This document shows positions 36,482 to 44,758 of a stretch of 64,000 bases of DNA, one piece after another. The position numbers were made by a program, and so were the translations under genes. Position 1 is the stretch's first letter, and each line of letters begins with the position of its first letter. The notes under the pieces are model-generated. The model did no database searches, was not told where the DNA came from, and saw nothing but the letters and a program-made list of their open reading frames with translations. The stretch is from Falsirhodobacter sp051195255 (lineage in GTDB: Bacteria; Pseudomonadota; Alphaproteobacteria; Rhodobacterales; Rhodobacteraceae), in the NCBI RefSeq assembly GCF_051195255.1, contig NZ_JBNJLK010000002.1, forward strand, positions 62,001 through 126,000, given 5' to 3'.

Positions 36482-37563
36482 TGTGGCGGCTGGTCCTGTT
36501 TCTTGTCTGCTTCGCGCTTCCCGTGGCGGCGGCCCCGATCCGCATCAAGGATCTGGTGGATTACGACGGCGTGCGCGGCAACGATCTTGTCGGCTACGGC
36601 CTTGTCGTCGGTTTGAACGGTACGGGCGACAGCCTGCGCAACTCCCCCTTCACCGAGGAGATCATGGCCAACCTGCTGGAGCGGCTGGGCGTGAACGTCA
36701 CGGGGGAGATGTTGCGCCCCAAGAACGTGGCCGCCGTGTTCGTGACGGCCAGCCTGCCGGCCTTCGCACGGTCGGGCAGCCAGATCGACGCCACCATTTC
36801 CGCCATCGGCGACGCGAAAAGCCTTCTGGGCGGCACGCTGGTGATGACGCCGCTGAACGGTGCGGACGGGGAAATCTATGCCGTGGCGCAGGGCACCATC
36901 ATCGCGGCCGGCATCTCGGCCGAAGGGCAGGCGGCGCGCGTGGTGCAGGGGGTTCCCACGTCGGGCAGCATCCCCCGCGGCGCGCGGGTGGAGCGGGAGG
37001 TGGAGTTCGACTTCAACGGGCTGCAGACCCTGCGTCTCGCCCTGCGGAACCCCGATTTCACCACCGCCGCACGGATCGAGGCGGTTGTGAATCAGGCCTT
37101 CGGTCGCATCGCGACCCTGCAGGATTCGGGCACGGTGCAACTGAACCTGCGGGGCCAGTCGCCCGCCCACCTTCTGGCCACCCTTGAAAACCTTCTGGTG
37201 GAGCCGGAGACACGGGCCCGCGTGGTCGTCGACCAACGCTCCGGCACCATTGTCATGGGAGAGGATGTGCGCATCAGCCGCGTGGCCGTGGCGCAGGGCA
37301 ACCTGACCCTGCGGATCGAGGAAACGCCGCAGGTGGTGCAGCCCAACCCCTTCTCTCCCGGTCAGACGATCGTGGTGCCGCGCACGGGGGTGCAGATGGA
37401 ACAGGACCCGGGCACGGGACTGGCCGAACTGGAAGGTTCCACCAGCCTGTCGCAGGTGGTGGCGGGCCTGAACGCGCTGGGCGTCGCGCCCTATGACATG
37501 ATCGACATCCTGAAAAGCATCGACGCGGCGGGCGCGCTGCACGCCGAACTGCTGGTCCGGTAA
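36481..37563 (+). CDS. flgI: Flagellar P-ring protein FlgI
   Basis: A 360-residue periplasmic ring protein with a Sec signal peptide (about 1-17, ending VAAA) and the conserved core IRIKDLVDYDGVRGNDLVGYGLVVGLNGTGDSLRNSPFT. The start is ATG overlapping the flgL stop (TGATG); a GTG one codon earlier is also possible. The P-ring forms around the distal rod in the peptidoglycan layer. The partner L-ring gene flgH and other rod genes are not in the window. Convergent with mutL, three bases apart. Confidence 0.94.
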   Translation: MWRLVLFLVCFALPVAAAPIRIKDLVDYDGVRGNDLVGYGLVVGLNGTGDSLRNSPFTEEIMANLLERLGVNVTGEMLRPKNVAAVFVTASLPAFARSGSQIDATISAIGDAKSLLGGTLVMTPLNGADGEIYAVAQGTIIAAGISAEGQAARVVQGVPTSGSIPRGARVEREVEFDFNGLQTLRLALRNPDFTTAARIEAVVNQAFGRIATLQDSGTVQLNLRGQSPAHLLATLENLLVEPETRARVVVDQRSGTIVMGEDVRISRVAVAQGNLTLRIEETPQVVQPNPFSPGQTIVVPRTGVQMEQDPGTGLAELEGSTSLSQVVAGLNALGVAPYDMIDILKSIDAAGALHAELLVR

Positions 37564-37566
37564 GGG

Positions 37567-39354
37567 TCAGCGCCGGCCGAACAGGCGTTCGATGTCGTGC
37601 AGGGCCAGTTCAACATAGGTGGGCCGGCCGTGGTTGCATTGGCCGGATCTGGGCGTCGCCTCCATCTCGCGCAGAAGGGCGTTCATCTCCTCCGCCCGCA
37701 TCTGGCGGCCGGAGCGGACCGATCCGTGGCAGGCCATGCGCGACAGGATGGCGTCCATCCGCGCCTGAAGCGTGGTGCTGTCCCCTTCGGCCAACTCGTC
37801 CAGGATGTCGCGCAACAGGGCCGCCGCATCGACGCGGCCCAGGATGGCGGGCGTTTCCCTAACCGCCACCGCCCCCGGGCCGAACGCTTCGACGGTCAGG
37901 CCAAGGCGGGCCAGATCCTCGGCCATGTCCAGAAGCTGCGCGGCGTCGGGCGGGGACAGTTCCACGATGTCGGGGATCAGCAGGGCTTGGGCGGCCACGC
38001 CCGCCGCGTCGCGCTGCGTCTTCAAGCGTTCGTAGACCAGCCGTTCATGCGCGGCGTGCTGATCGACGATGACCATGCCGCGCGCGGTCTGCGCGATGAT
38101 GTAGTTGCCATGCACCTGCCCGCGTGCCGCACCCAAGGGAAGGGTTTCGTCCGCCGCAACCGCCTCCTCCACCCGGGCCGAGGGGGCTTCGGCAAAACCC
38201 AGCGGCGCCTGCCAGGCCGTGCTCCGTGTCAGCACGGGCTGCGAAGGGCGGTCCATCTGGTACACGCGCGGCGGTTCCGGGGTGAACGCTTCAAGCGTCT
38301 CGGTCCCCACGGTGGAAGAGGCGCGGTGCCCCGCCCCCGCCAGCACCTGTCGCAGCCCCGACACGATCAGCGCACGGGCCGCGGCGGGATCGCGGAACCG
38401 CACTTCCGTTTTTGCCGGATGCACGTTCACGTCCACCAGTTGCGGGTCGCAGGTGATGCCTAGAACCGCCGCCGCGTGCCGGTCGCGCGACAGCACGTCC
38501 ATGTAGGCGGCCCGCAGCGCACCGGTCAGCATCCGGTCCAGCACCGGACGTCCGTTCACGAACAGGAATTGCTGCGTCCCCGATCCGCGCGAATAGGTGG
38601 GCAGGGCGGCATAGCCCGACAGCCGCAGATCGTCCCGTGCGATGTCCACGGGCAGGGCGTTGGTCACGAAATCGGGGCCAAGGATGCGCCCCAGCCGCCC
38701 CGCCAGCGCATCGAAGAAGTCGCCCGGCTCGGGGTCCGTGCGGAAGATCACCCGCGCGCTGCCCGCATCCGTCAGGGTGAAGCCTACGGTCGGTTCGGCC
38801 ATGGCCAGACGGCGGATCGCGTCGGCGATCGCCTGCGCCTCGGCCCGGTCGGATCGCAGGAATTTCAGCCGTGCGGGCGTGGCGAAGAACAGGTCGCGCA
38901 GTTCCACCACGGTGCCGTTGCGGGCCGGGGCAGGGCGCACGGCTTCGGCCCGGCCGCCCGCGACGGCGATGACCGCGCCCGCCCCCCCCTCGCAGCGCGA
39001 GGTGATGGAAAGGCGGCCCACCGCGCCCAGCGAGGGCAGCGCCTCCCCCCGGAAGCCGAAGGTGTGGATGGCCAGAAGGTCGCTGCCGTCGATCTTGGAC
39101 GTGGCGTGCCGCGTCAGGGCCAGCGGCAGATCGTCCGGCCCCATGCCGCAGCCGTCGTCGGTCACGCGGATCAGGGTCTTGCCGCCATCAACGTAATCGA
39201 CCGAGATGCGGCGCGCGCCGGCGTCCAGCGCGTTCTCCACCAGCTCCTTCACGGCCGAGGCGGGACGTTCCACCACCTCGCCCGCAGCGATGCGGTTGAT
39301 GGCGGATTCGTCCAGCTGGCGGATGACGGGGCGGGGCGGAAGGGTGTCGGGCAT
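37567..39354 (-). CDS. mutL: DNA mismatch repair protein MutL
   Basis: A 595-residue GHKL ATPase. The N-terminal domain has VVERPASAVKELVENALDAGA, the DDGCGM and GFRGEALPSLGAVG motifs. The C-terminal domain carries DQHAAHERLVYE (about 427-437), which matches DQHA-x2-E-x4-E, plus CHGSVRSGRQM and GQCNHGRPTYVEL near the end. That set marks an endonuclease-type MutL that nicks the new strand, unlike E. coli MutL, which relies on MutH. No mutS is adjacent. It is the first gene of a minus-strand run only by position; a hairpin lies before it. Confidence 0.95.
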   Translation of the reverse strand: MPDTLPPRPVIRQLDESAINRIAAGEVVERPASAVKELVENALDAGARRISVDYVDGGKTLIRVTDDGCGMGPDDLPLALTRHATSKIDGSDLLAIHTFGFRGEALPSLGAVGRLSITSRCEGGAGAVIAVAGGRAEAVRPAPARNGTVVELRDLFFATPARLKFLRSDRAEAQAIADAIRRLAMAEPTVGFTLTDAGSARVIFRTDPEPGDFFDALAGRLGRILGPDFVTNALPVDIARDDLRLSGYAALPTYSRGSGTQQFLFVNGRPVLDRMLTGALRAAYMDVLSRDRHAAAVLGITCDPQLVDVNVHPAKTEVRFRDPAAARALIVSGLRQVLAGAGHRASSTVGTETLEAFTPEPPRVYQMDRPSQPVLTRSTAWQAPLGFAEAPSARVEEAVAADETLPLGAARGQVHGNYIIAQTARGMVIVDQHAAHERLVYERLKTQRDAAGVAAQALLIPDIVELSPPDAAQLLDMAEDLARLGLTVEAFGPGAVAVRETPAILGRVDAAALLRDILDELAEGDSTTLQARMDAILSRMACHGSVRSGRQMRAEEMNALLREMEATPRSGQCNHGRPTYVELALHDIERLFGRR

Positions 39355-39377
39355 GATGGCCCGGGGATAGCATGGAA

Positions 39378-39402
39378 GCGGGGCGGCTGGCTACCGCCCC
39401 GC
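39378..39402. repeat. GC-rich hairpin between the M16 peptidase gene and mutL
   Basis: A perfect 9-bp inverted repeat (GCGGGGCGG / CCGCCCCGC) with a 7-base loop lies just after the stop of the M16 gene on the minus strand. No T run follows, so it is a weak terminator candidate or an RNA stability element. Confidence 0.5.
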
Positions 39403-39408
39403 CACGCG

Positions 39409-40716
39409 TCAATGCGCGTCCAGCCCCGTCGGGCGGCCCACCACGACGAAGTGCAGCTTCGCCGGATCATAGAGTTCGGCGGCCACGCGGTTCACCTCGT
39501 CCAGCGTCAGCGCCTCGATCAGGGCGTTGCGATTTTTCGGATAGTCGATGGGGAAGCCCTGCATCTGCATGCCTACCAAGATGCTGGCGATCGGACCATT
39601 CCCGGCAAAGCGCAGGGGATAGGCCCCGGTCAGGTAGGTTTTGGCCGCGTCCAGTTCCGGCTGCGTGACGCCGTCCTTGGCGATCTTCTCCCACTCCTCC
39701 CGCACGAGGGACACGGCTTCGGCGGCCTTGTCATTGTCCGACGCGAAGTGGCCCGCCACGAAATCGCCCAGATCCATCGTGGCCAGCTGGCTGTAGGCGC
39801 CATAGGTCAGGCCGCGCTTGCTGCGCAATTCGTCCATCAGGCGGGCGGTGAAACGGCCGCCGCCCAGAATCTCGTTCGCGACGAAGGCAGCCATGAAGTC
39901 GGGATCCTGCACGTCCAGCCCCGGCTGACCAAATTCCACCACGGCCTGCGGGGTCGGGAAGTCGATGACGTTCGTGCCCCCCGTGGCCTGCCATGGCGCG
40001 GCGGCAGGCTGGGGTTTGGCGGTGGCGGGCAGGTCGCCCAGAAGCCGGTCCAGAAGGCCACCCAGCTGTTCGGGCGTGATGTCGCCCGCCGCGGCGACAT
40101 GGACGTTGTTTCGCGCCATGGCCGACTTGTGCACGGCGGCCAGTTGCTCCGGCGTCAGCGCCTTCACGCTGTCCATCGTGCCGGAGGAATCGGTGCCGTA
40201 GGGATGATCGCCATATGCGTCGTGCTGGAAGGCCAGCGCCGCAATGCTTTCCGGGTCCTGCGCCGAGGAGGCGAGGTTCGACAGCACCTGCCCCCGCACC
40301 CGGTTCACGGCCCCCGCCTCGAACGTCGGGTCCACCAGCGCGCTTCGCAGAAGGTCCACGGCCTGATCGCGGTTTTCCGTCAGCATCTGGGCCGAGACGG
40401 AAATGGCGTCCGCGTGCGAATCGAACCCGAAGCGGGCCGCCAGCGCGTCGCGGGCTTGGGCGAACCCTTGGGCGTCCAGATCGCCCGCGCCTTCTTCCAG
40501 CGTGGCGGTCATCAGGTTCACAGCACCGCGCTGCCCGTCGGGGTCGAGCGCCGTGCCCCCGCGAAAGCGCAGTTCCAGCGCGGTGAAGGGGATGTTGTGA
40601 TCCTCCACCAACCAGGCGGTGATGCCGCCGGGCGAGGTGACCTCCTGAATGTCGGTGGCGGCATGCACGGGCAGCGCAAGGGCGATCAGGGCGGCGGTAT
40701 AACGCAGGATCTTCAT
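39409..40716 (-). CDS. M16 family peptidase-like protein, non-catalytic partner
   Basis: A 435-residue secreted protein (signal peptide ending VHA at about residue 19) with the M16 fold. The position of the zinc motif HxxEH reads GAVNLMTATLEEG, so catalytic residues are missing. M16B enzymes often work as heterodimers of one active and one inactive subunit, and the gene directly behind it encodes the active one with overlapping ends (ATGA). It probably helps form the peptide chamber in the periplasm. Confidence 0.88.
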   Translation of the reverse strand: MKILRYTAALIALALPVHAATDIQEVTSPGGITAWLVEDHNIPFTALELRFRGGTALDPDGQRGAVNLMTATLEEGAGDLDAQGFAQARDALAARFGFDSHADAISVSAQMLTENRDQAVDLLRSALVDPTFEAGAVNRVRGQVLSNLASSAQDPESIAALAFQHDAYGDHPYGTDSSGTMDSVKALTPEQLAAVHKSAMARNNVHVAAAGDITPEQLGGLLDRLLGDLPATAKPQPAAAPWQATGGTNVIDFPTPQAVVEFGQPGLDVQDPDFMAAFVANEILGGGRFTARLMDELRSKRGLTYGAYSQLATMDLGDFVAGHFASDNDKAAEAVSLVREEWEKIAKDGVTQPELDAAKTYLTGAYPLRFAGNGPIASILVGMQMQGFPIDYPKNRNALIEALTLDEVNRVAAELYDPAKLHFVVVGRPTGLDAH

Positions 40717-42047
40717 GGCGTGGTTTCCTCTTGCTCCAGCCAGCCGGTGACGGACTGGCGGCGGTCCAGAACCTGTTTGGCGGCGGCCATGACCTGTTCG
40801 GCGGTCACGTCCTGCAAGGCGCGGGGCCAGTCCTGCACGTCCTGCACTGTCAGCCCCACGGCCAGCGCCGCGCCATACTGGTTGGCCAGCCCGCTGGCGT
40901 CGTCGCGGTCGTAGATGTCGCTGGCGCGCAGCTGCGTCTTGATGCGGTCCAGCTGGGCGGCGTCCACGCCGTCCGTCAGGAAGTCGGCCAGGACCTTGTC
41001 CATCGCCTCCTCGGCCGCCTGAAGGGACACACCGTCGGCGGGCACCACGCCCAGCGTGAAGGTGGACGGATCGACCGAGGTCCCGTCATAGCCGGCCATG
41101 GTGTAGACCGCGACGGGCGTGTCCCCGAATTGCAGCTTTTGCGCCAGGACCGAGGTGGTGGGATCCCCACCCAGCAGCGCCGCCAGAACCGCCAGCGCGG
41201 CGGCGCCGGCCTGATCGCCCGCGTTGCGTTCGGGCGCAAGGTAGGAGCGGGTCAGGTAGGGCTGCGCCACCCGTTCATCACGGAAGGTCAGGCGCCGTTC
41301 GGCCAGTTGCGGCGGTTCCTGCGGCCGCACGCGCGGCGGCAGGCTGTCCGACGGTTTCAGCGCGCCGAAATGCTGCTGCGCCATCGTCCGCACGTCTTCG
41401 GGCACCACGTCGCCCGCCACGACCAGCACCGCGTTGTTGGGTGCATAGAAGGTGCGGTAATGGTCCAGCGCGTCTTCGCGGCTCAACTCCTCCATCTCGG
41501 TCCGCCAGCCGATCACGGGGCGGCGATAGGGGCTGTTCATGTATTGCGCCGCGCTCATCTGTTCGTGGAACTGCGCGGCGGGATTGGAATCGGTCCGCTG
41601 GCTGCGTTCTTCCAGGATCACGTTGCGTTCGTTGTCGACGATGGGCTGCGACAGGTCGAGGTTGACCATCCGGTCCGCTTCCATCGACAGCATCAGGTCC
41701 AGCTTGTCAGCGGCCACGCGTTCGTAATACGCGGTGTAGTCATACGAGGTGAAGGCGTTGTTGGACCCGCCCAGGGCGGACACCGTGGCCGCGAATTCGC
41801 CCGGCTTGGTGTTGGCGGTGCCTTGGAACATCAGATGCTCCAGAAAATGCGCGACGCCGGATTCGCCGGATTTCTCGTCGGCCGATCCGGTGCGGTACCA
41901 GACCATGCTGGTGACGACGGGGGCGCGGTGATCCTCGATCACGACGAGGTCGAGGCCGTTGTCCAGCCGGAACTCCGTCACATCCTGGGCCAGGGCGGGG
42001 GCGGCGCACAGACACAGGGCCAGCGTGGCTGGCAAGCGGTGGGGCAT
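40713..42047 (-). CDS. M16 family zinc metallopeptidase, catalytic subunit
   Basis: A 444-residue secreted peptidase: signal peptide (cleaved after ALA, residue 20), then the inverted zinc motif His67-Phe-Leu-Glu70-His71 (GVAHFLEHLMF) and the second glutamate in IVDNERNVILEE. The C-terminal half repeats the fold without the motif. An AAGGAGG site precedes the ATG; a start 18 codons earlier would bury the signal peptide and is rejected. With the downstream inactive partner it should degrade peptides in the periplasm. Confidence 0.92.
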   Translation of the reverse strand: MPHRLPATLALCLCAAPALAQDVTEFRLDNGLDLVVIEDHRAPVVTSMVWYRTGSADEKSGESGVAHFLEHLMFQGTANTKPGEFAATVSALGGSNNAFTSYDYTAYYERVAADKLDLMLSMEADRMVNLDLSQPIVDNERNVILEERSQRTDSNPAAQFHEQMSAAQYMNSPYRRPVIGWRTEMEELSREDALDHYRTFYAPNNAVLVVAGDVVPEDVRTMAQQHFGALKPSDSLPPRVRPQEPPQLAERRLTFRDERVAQPYLTRSYLAPERNAGDQAGAAALAVLAALLGGDPTTSVLAQKLQFGDTPVAVYTMAGYDGTSVDPSTFTLGVVPADGVSLQAAEEAMDKVLADFLTDGVDAAQLDRIKTQLRASDIYDRDDASGLANQYGAALAVGLTVQDVQDWPRALQDVTAEQVMAAAKQVLDRRQSVTGWLEQEETTP

Positions 42048-42124
42048 GGGGGTCCTCCTTGCGGTTTGGGCAAGGTGACCCCAGCCCCGACCGAAGGGCA
42101 AGCCGTCCTACGCGGTTGTGATCG

Positions 42125-42628
42125 TCAGCGGGCGGGCGGGGCGGCGGGCGTGCGAAGCCCTTGTTCCTGCCAGCGGGCCGCTTCCGAGCGCGGATCCAGC
42201 GTCTGGTCCGAATAGGCCTGGTAATAGGTCGTGTTGCTGAACACGCGGTTCAGCAGGCGGCCCCGGTTGCCGTCGCGGAAGGTCTGATCGTCGGTGGCCA
42301 GATCGCCGCGCACATTGGCCTGCGTGCCGTAACGGTTCGTGGCGGTCAGCAGCGCGCGGTCGCCCGCGGTGCCGGCGTTGGGGTTGCCGCCCAGCGCCAC
42401 GATCGCCTGTCCTTGCGGGTTCGGTTCGGTCCGGTTGACGCCGCCCGGGGTGGGGGGCGGCAGCTCGTTCAGCGACGGGGGCATTTCCAAGGGACGCTGC
42501 GGCACGACGGAAAATTCGTCCGGTCCGTTGCCCGTGGCGCGAAGGCGGATCAGGTTCGGGTCATCGCTTCCCCCGCAGGCCGAGAGCGTGAGGAACGCCG
42601 CGCCCGCGATTGCCAGTGCTGCCCGCAT
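42125..42628 (-). CDS. DUF3035 lipoprotein, unknown function
   Basis: A 167-residue lipoprotein. The signal ends in LTLSAC with the lipidated Cys at residue 18, followed by a GGSDDP linker without an inner-membrane retention Asp at +2. The body has RRATGNGPDEF-like and VVPQRPLEMPPSLNELPPPTPG sequences, which characterise DUF3035 proteins of alphaproteobacteria. The ATG at 42628 has AAGGAG at a normal distance; the TTG upstream is less likely. The gene sits between lspA, needed to process lipoproteins, and the M16 pair. Confidence 0.85.
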   Translation of the reverse strand: MRAALAIAGAAFLTLSACGGSDDPNLIRLRATGNGPDEFSVVPQRPLEMPPSLNELPPPTPGGVNRTEPNPQGQAIVALGGNPNAGTAGDRALLTATNRYGTQANVRGDLATDDQTFRDGNRGRLLNRVFSNTTYYQAYSDQTLDPRSEAARWQEQGLRTPAAPPAR

Positions 42629-42679
42629 GTCCAACTCCTTCGTCGTTCGGATTTCGTTTAGCGCAAAGGCCCCGTCACG

Positions 42680-43174
42680 TCACGCGGTCTTTGACGGGGT
42701 GCCTTTCGGGGGCTTAGGCTCCCCCGTGAACAGCACAAGGCCGATGGCGCCGGCAAAGATCGCGATGTCGGCCACGTTGAAGGCATATGGGTTTTCGAAC
42801 CCGCAGCAGGACATGTTCAGGAAGTCCGCCACCGCGCCGTACAACAGCCGGTCGATCACGTTGCCCATCGCGCCGCCGATCAGCAGCCCGCCCGACACCT
42901 GCGCCAGACGCGAATGGCCGGGCTTGCGCATCCACCACACGACCCAGGCGGAAATGGCGACGGCCACCACGATCAGCAGCCACTTGGTGGTGACGGCATC
43001 CCCCGCGAACAGGCCGAAGTTCATTCCCTGGTTCCAGGCCATCTGGAAGGTCAGGAAGGGGGGAAACACCTCGATCCGGCCCAGTTGGATCAGGCCAAGG
43101 CCGTAGACCACGGCCAGCTTGGTCATCTGGTCCAGCGCGAAGGTCAGGGCGGCGGTCAGGGCAACGGCGCGCAT
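42680..43174 (-). CDS. lspA: Lipoprotein signal peptidase (signal peptidase II)
   Basis: A 164-residue inner-membrane aspartyl protease that removes signal peptides from prolipoproteins. Four membrane segments are visible. Catalytic residues are Asp117 (GAVADF) and Asp136 (FNVADIAI), and the conserved GNVIDRLLYG block is present. It starts one base after the purH stop. The lipoprotein gene behind it may be co-transcribed. Confidence 0.95.
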   Translation of the reverse strand: MRAVALTAALTFALDQMTKLAVVYGLGLIQLGRIEVFPPFLTFQMAWNQGMNFGLFAGDAVTTKWLLIVVAVAISAWVVWWMRKPGHSRLAQVSGGLLIGGAMGNVIDRLLYGAVADFLNMSCCGFENPYAFNVADIAIFAGAIGLVLFTGEPKPPKGTPSKTA

Positions 43175-43175
43175 G

Positions 43176-44756
43176 TCAGTGCCGGAAATGGCGCTGGCCG
43201 GTGAAGATCATGGCCAGGCCCAGACGGTCGGCGGCCTCGATCACCTCGGCGTCGCGCATGGATCCGCCGGGCTGGATCACGCAGGTCGCACCCACCGAGG
43301 CCAGCACTTCCACACCATCCGCAAAGGGGAAGAACGCGTCGGACGCCGCGGCGCAGCCCTTGGTCAGCGGGGCGGATAGGCCCATCGCCTCGGCCGCATC
43401 CTCGGCCTTGCGGGCGGCGATGCGGGTCGAATCCACCCGGCTCATCTGCCCCGCGCCGATGCCGACGGTGGCGGCGTCCTTGACATAGACGATGGCGTTC
43501 GACTTCACATGCTTGGCGACCTTCCACGCGATCAGGGCGTCGGCCATCTCGGCCTCGGTCGGCTGGCGCTTGGTCACCACGCGAAGGTCTGGCAGGGCCG
43601 CCGTGTCCTTGTCCTGCACAAGGAAGCCGCCCGACACCTGCTTGAACGCAAGGCCGGGGGCCTTCGGGTCGGGCAGGTTCAGGGTGGTCAGAAGGCGCAG
43701 GTTCTTCTTGGCCGCGAACACGGCCTTGGCCGCGTCGTCGGCACCGGGGGCGATCACCACCTCGGTGAAGATCTCGGCGATCTTCTCGGCGGTGGGGCCG
43801 TCCAGCGGCTGGTTCAGCGCCACGATCCCGCCGAAGGCAGACGTGCGGTCGCAGTCGAAGGCGCGGGCATAGGCCTCGGCCAGCGTGGCACCGCGCGCCA
43901 CGCCGCAGGGGTTGGCGTGCTTGATGATCGCGACGGCGGGACCCTCGGCGGGCGCGAATTCGGCCACCAGCTCGAACGCGGCGTCGGTGTCGTTGATGTT
44001 GTTGTAGGACAGTTCCTTGCCCTGCCACTGCTTGGCCGTGGCGACGCCGGAGCGGGCCGTTCCGTCGGTGTAGAAGGCCGCGTTCTGGTGCGGATTCTCG
44101 CCATAGCGGAGCGAGGAGGCCAGCGTGCCCGCGAAGGTGCGGTAGCGCGGCGTTTCGCCCAGTGTCTGGGCCATCCAGCCCGATACGGCGGCGTCATAGG
44201 CGGCGGTGCGGGCATAGGCCGTCAGTGCCAGCTTCTGTCGGAAGGCAAGGCTGGTCGCGCCGTCATGGGCGTCCAGTTCGGCCAGCAGCGCGGGATAGTC
44301 CTGCACATCCGTCACCACGTTCACGAAGCGGTGGTTCTTCGACGCCGCGCGGATCATGGCCGGGCCGCCGATGTCGATGTTCTCGATGCAGTCGTCGTAA
44401 TCGCCGCCGCGGGCCACCGTCGCCTCGAACGGGTAAAGGTTCACGACCAGAAGGTCGATCGGCTCGATCCCGTGGGCGGCCATGGCCACCAGGTGTTCGT
44501 CGTCGTCGCGCAGGGCCAGAAGGCCGCCATGGACGTTGGGGTGCAGCGTCTTCACGCGGCCGTCCATCATCTCGGGGAAGCCCGTGATCTCGGCCACGTC
44601 GCGGACGGGCAGGCCGTCGCCGCGCAGCGCGCTGGCAGTGCCGCCGGTGGAGATCAACTCGATCCCCCGGCCGTGCAGCGCGCGGGCGAGGTCCAGAAGC
44701 CCCGTCTTGTCCGAAACGGACAGCAGCGCGCGTCCGATATACACGAGGTCGGTCAT
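43176..44756 (-). CDS. purH: Bifunctional AICAR transformylase / IMP cyclohydrolase
   Basis: A 526-residue two-domain enzyme for the last two steps of IMP synthesis. The N-terminal cyclohydrolase has ALLSVSDKTGLLDLARAL, ELISTGGTASAL and FPEMMDGRVKTLHPNVHGG. The C-terminal transformylase has ALRYGENPHQ, KELSYNN, IKHANPCGVA and near the end DAFFPFADGVE. The start is the ATG of MTDLVYIGRA; a longer frame upstream overlaps the heparinase-like gene. Confidence 0.97.
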   Translation of the reverse strand: MTDLVYIGRALLSVSDKTGLLDLARALHGRGIELISTGGTASALRGDGLPVRDVAEITGFPEMMDGRVKTLHPNVHGGLLALRDDDEHLVAMAAHGIEPIDLLVVNLYPFEATVARGGDYDDCIENIDIGGPAMIRAASKNHRFVNVVTDVQDYPALLAELDAHDGATSLAFRQKLALTAYARTAAYDAAVSGWMAQTLGETPRYRTFAGTLASSLRYGENPHQNAAFYTDGTARSGVATAKQWQGKELSYNNINDTDAAFELVAEFAPAEGPAVAIIKHANPCGVARGATLAEAYARAFDCDRTSAFGGIVALNQPLDGPTAEKIAEIFTEVVIAPGADDAAKAVFAAKKNLRLLTTLNLPDPKAPGLAFKQVSGGFLVQDKDTAALPDLRVVTKRQPTEAEMADALIAWKVAKHVKSNAIVYVKDAATVGIGAGQMSRVDSTRIAARKAEDAAEAMGLSAPLTKGCAAASDAFFPFADGVEVLASVGATCVIQPGGSMRDAEVIEAADRLGLAMIFTGQRHFRH

Positions 44757-44758
44757 GG

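Noticed and set aside
38476..40914. Very long plus-strand open frame over mutL and the M16 gene
   Set aside because: Arg/His/Gln-rich with no recognisable domain. mutL and both M16 genes on the minus strand have clear motifs and starts.
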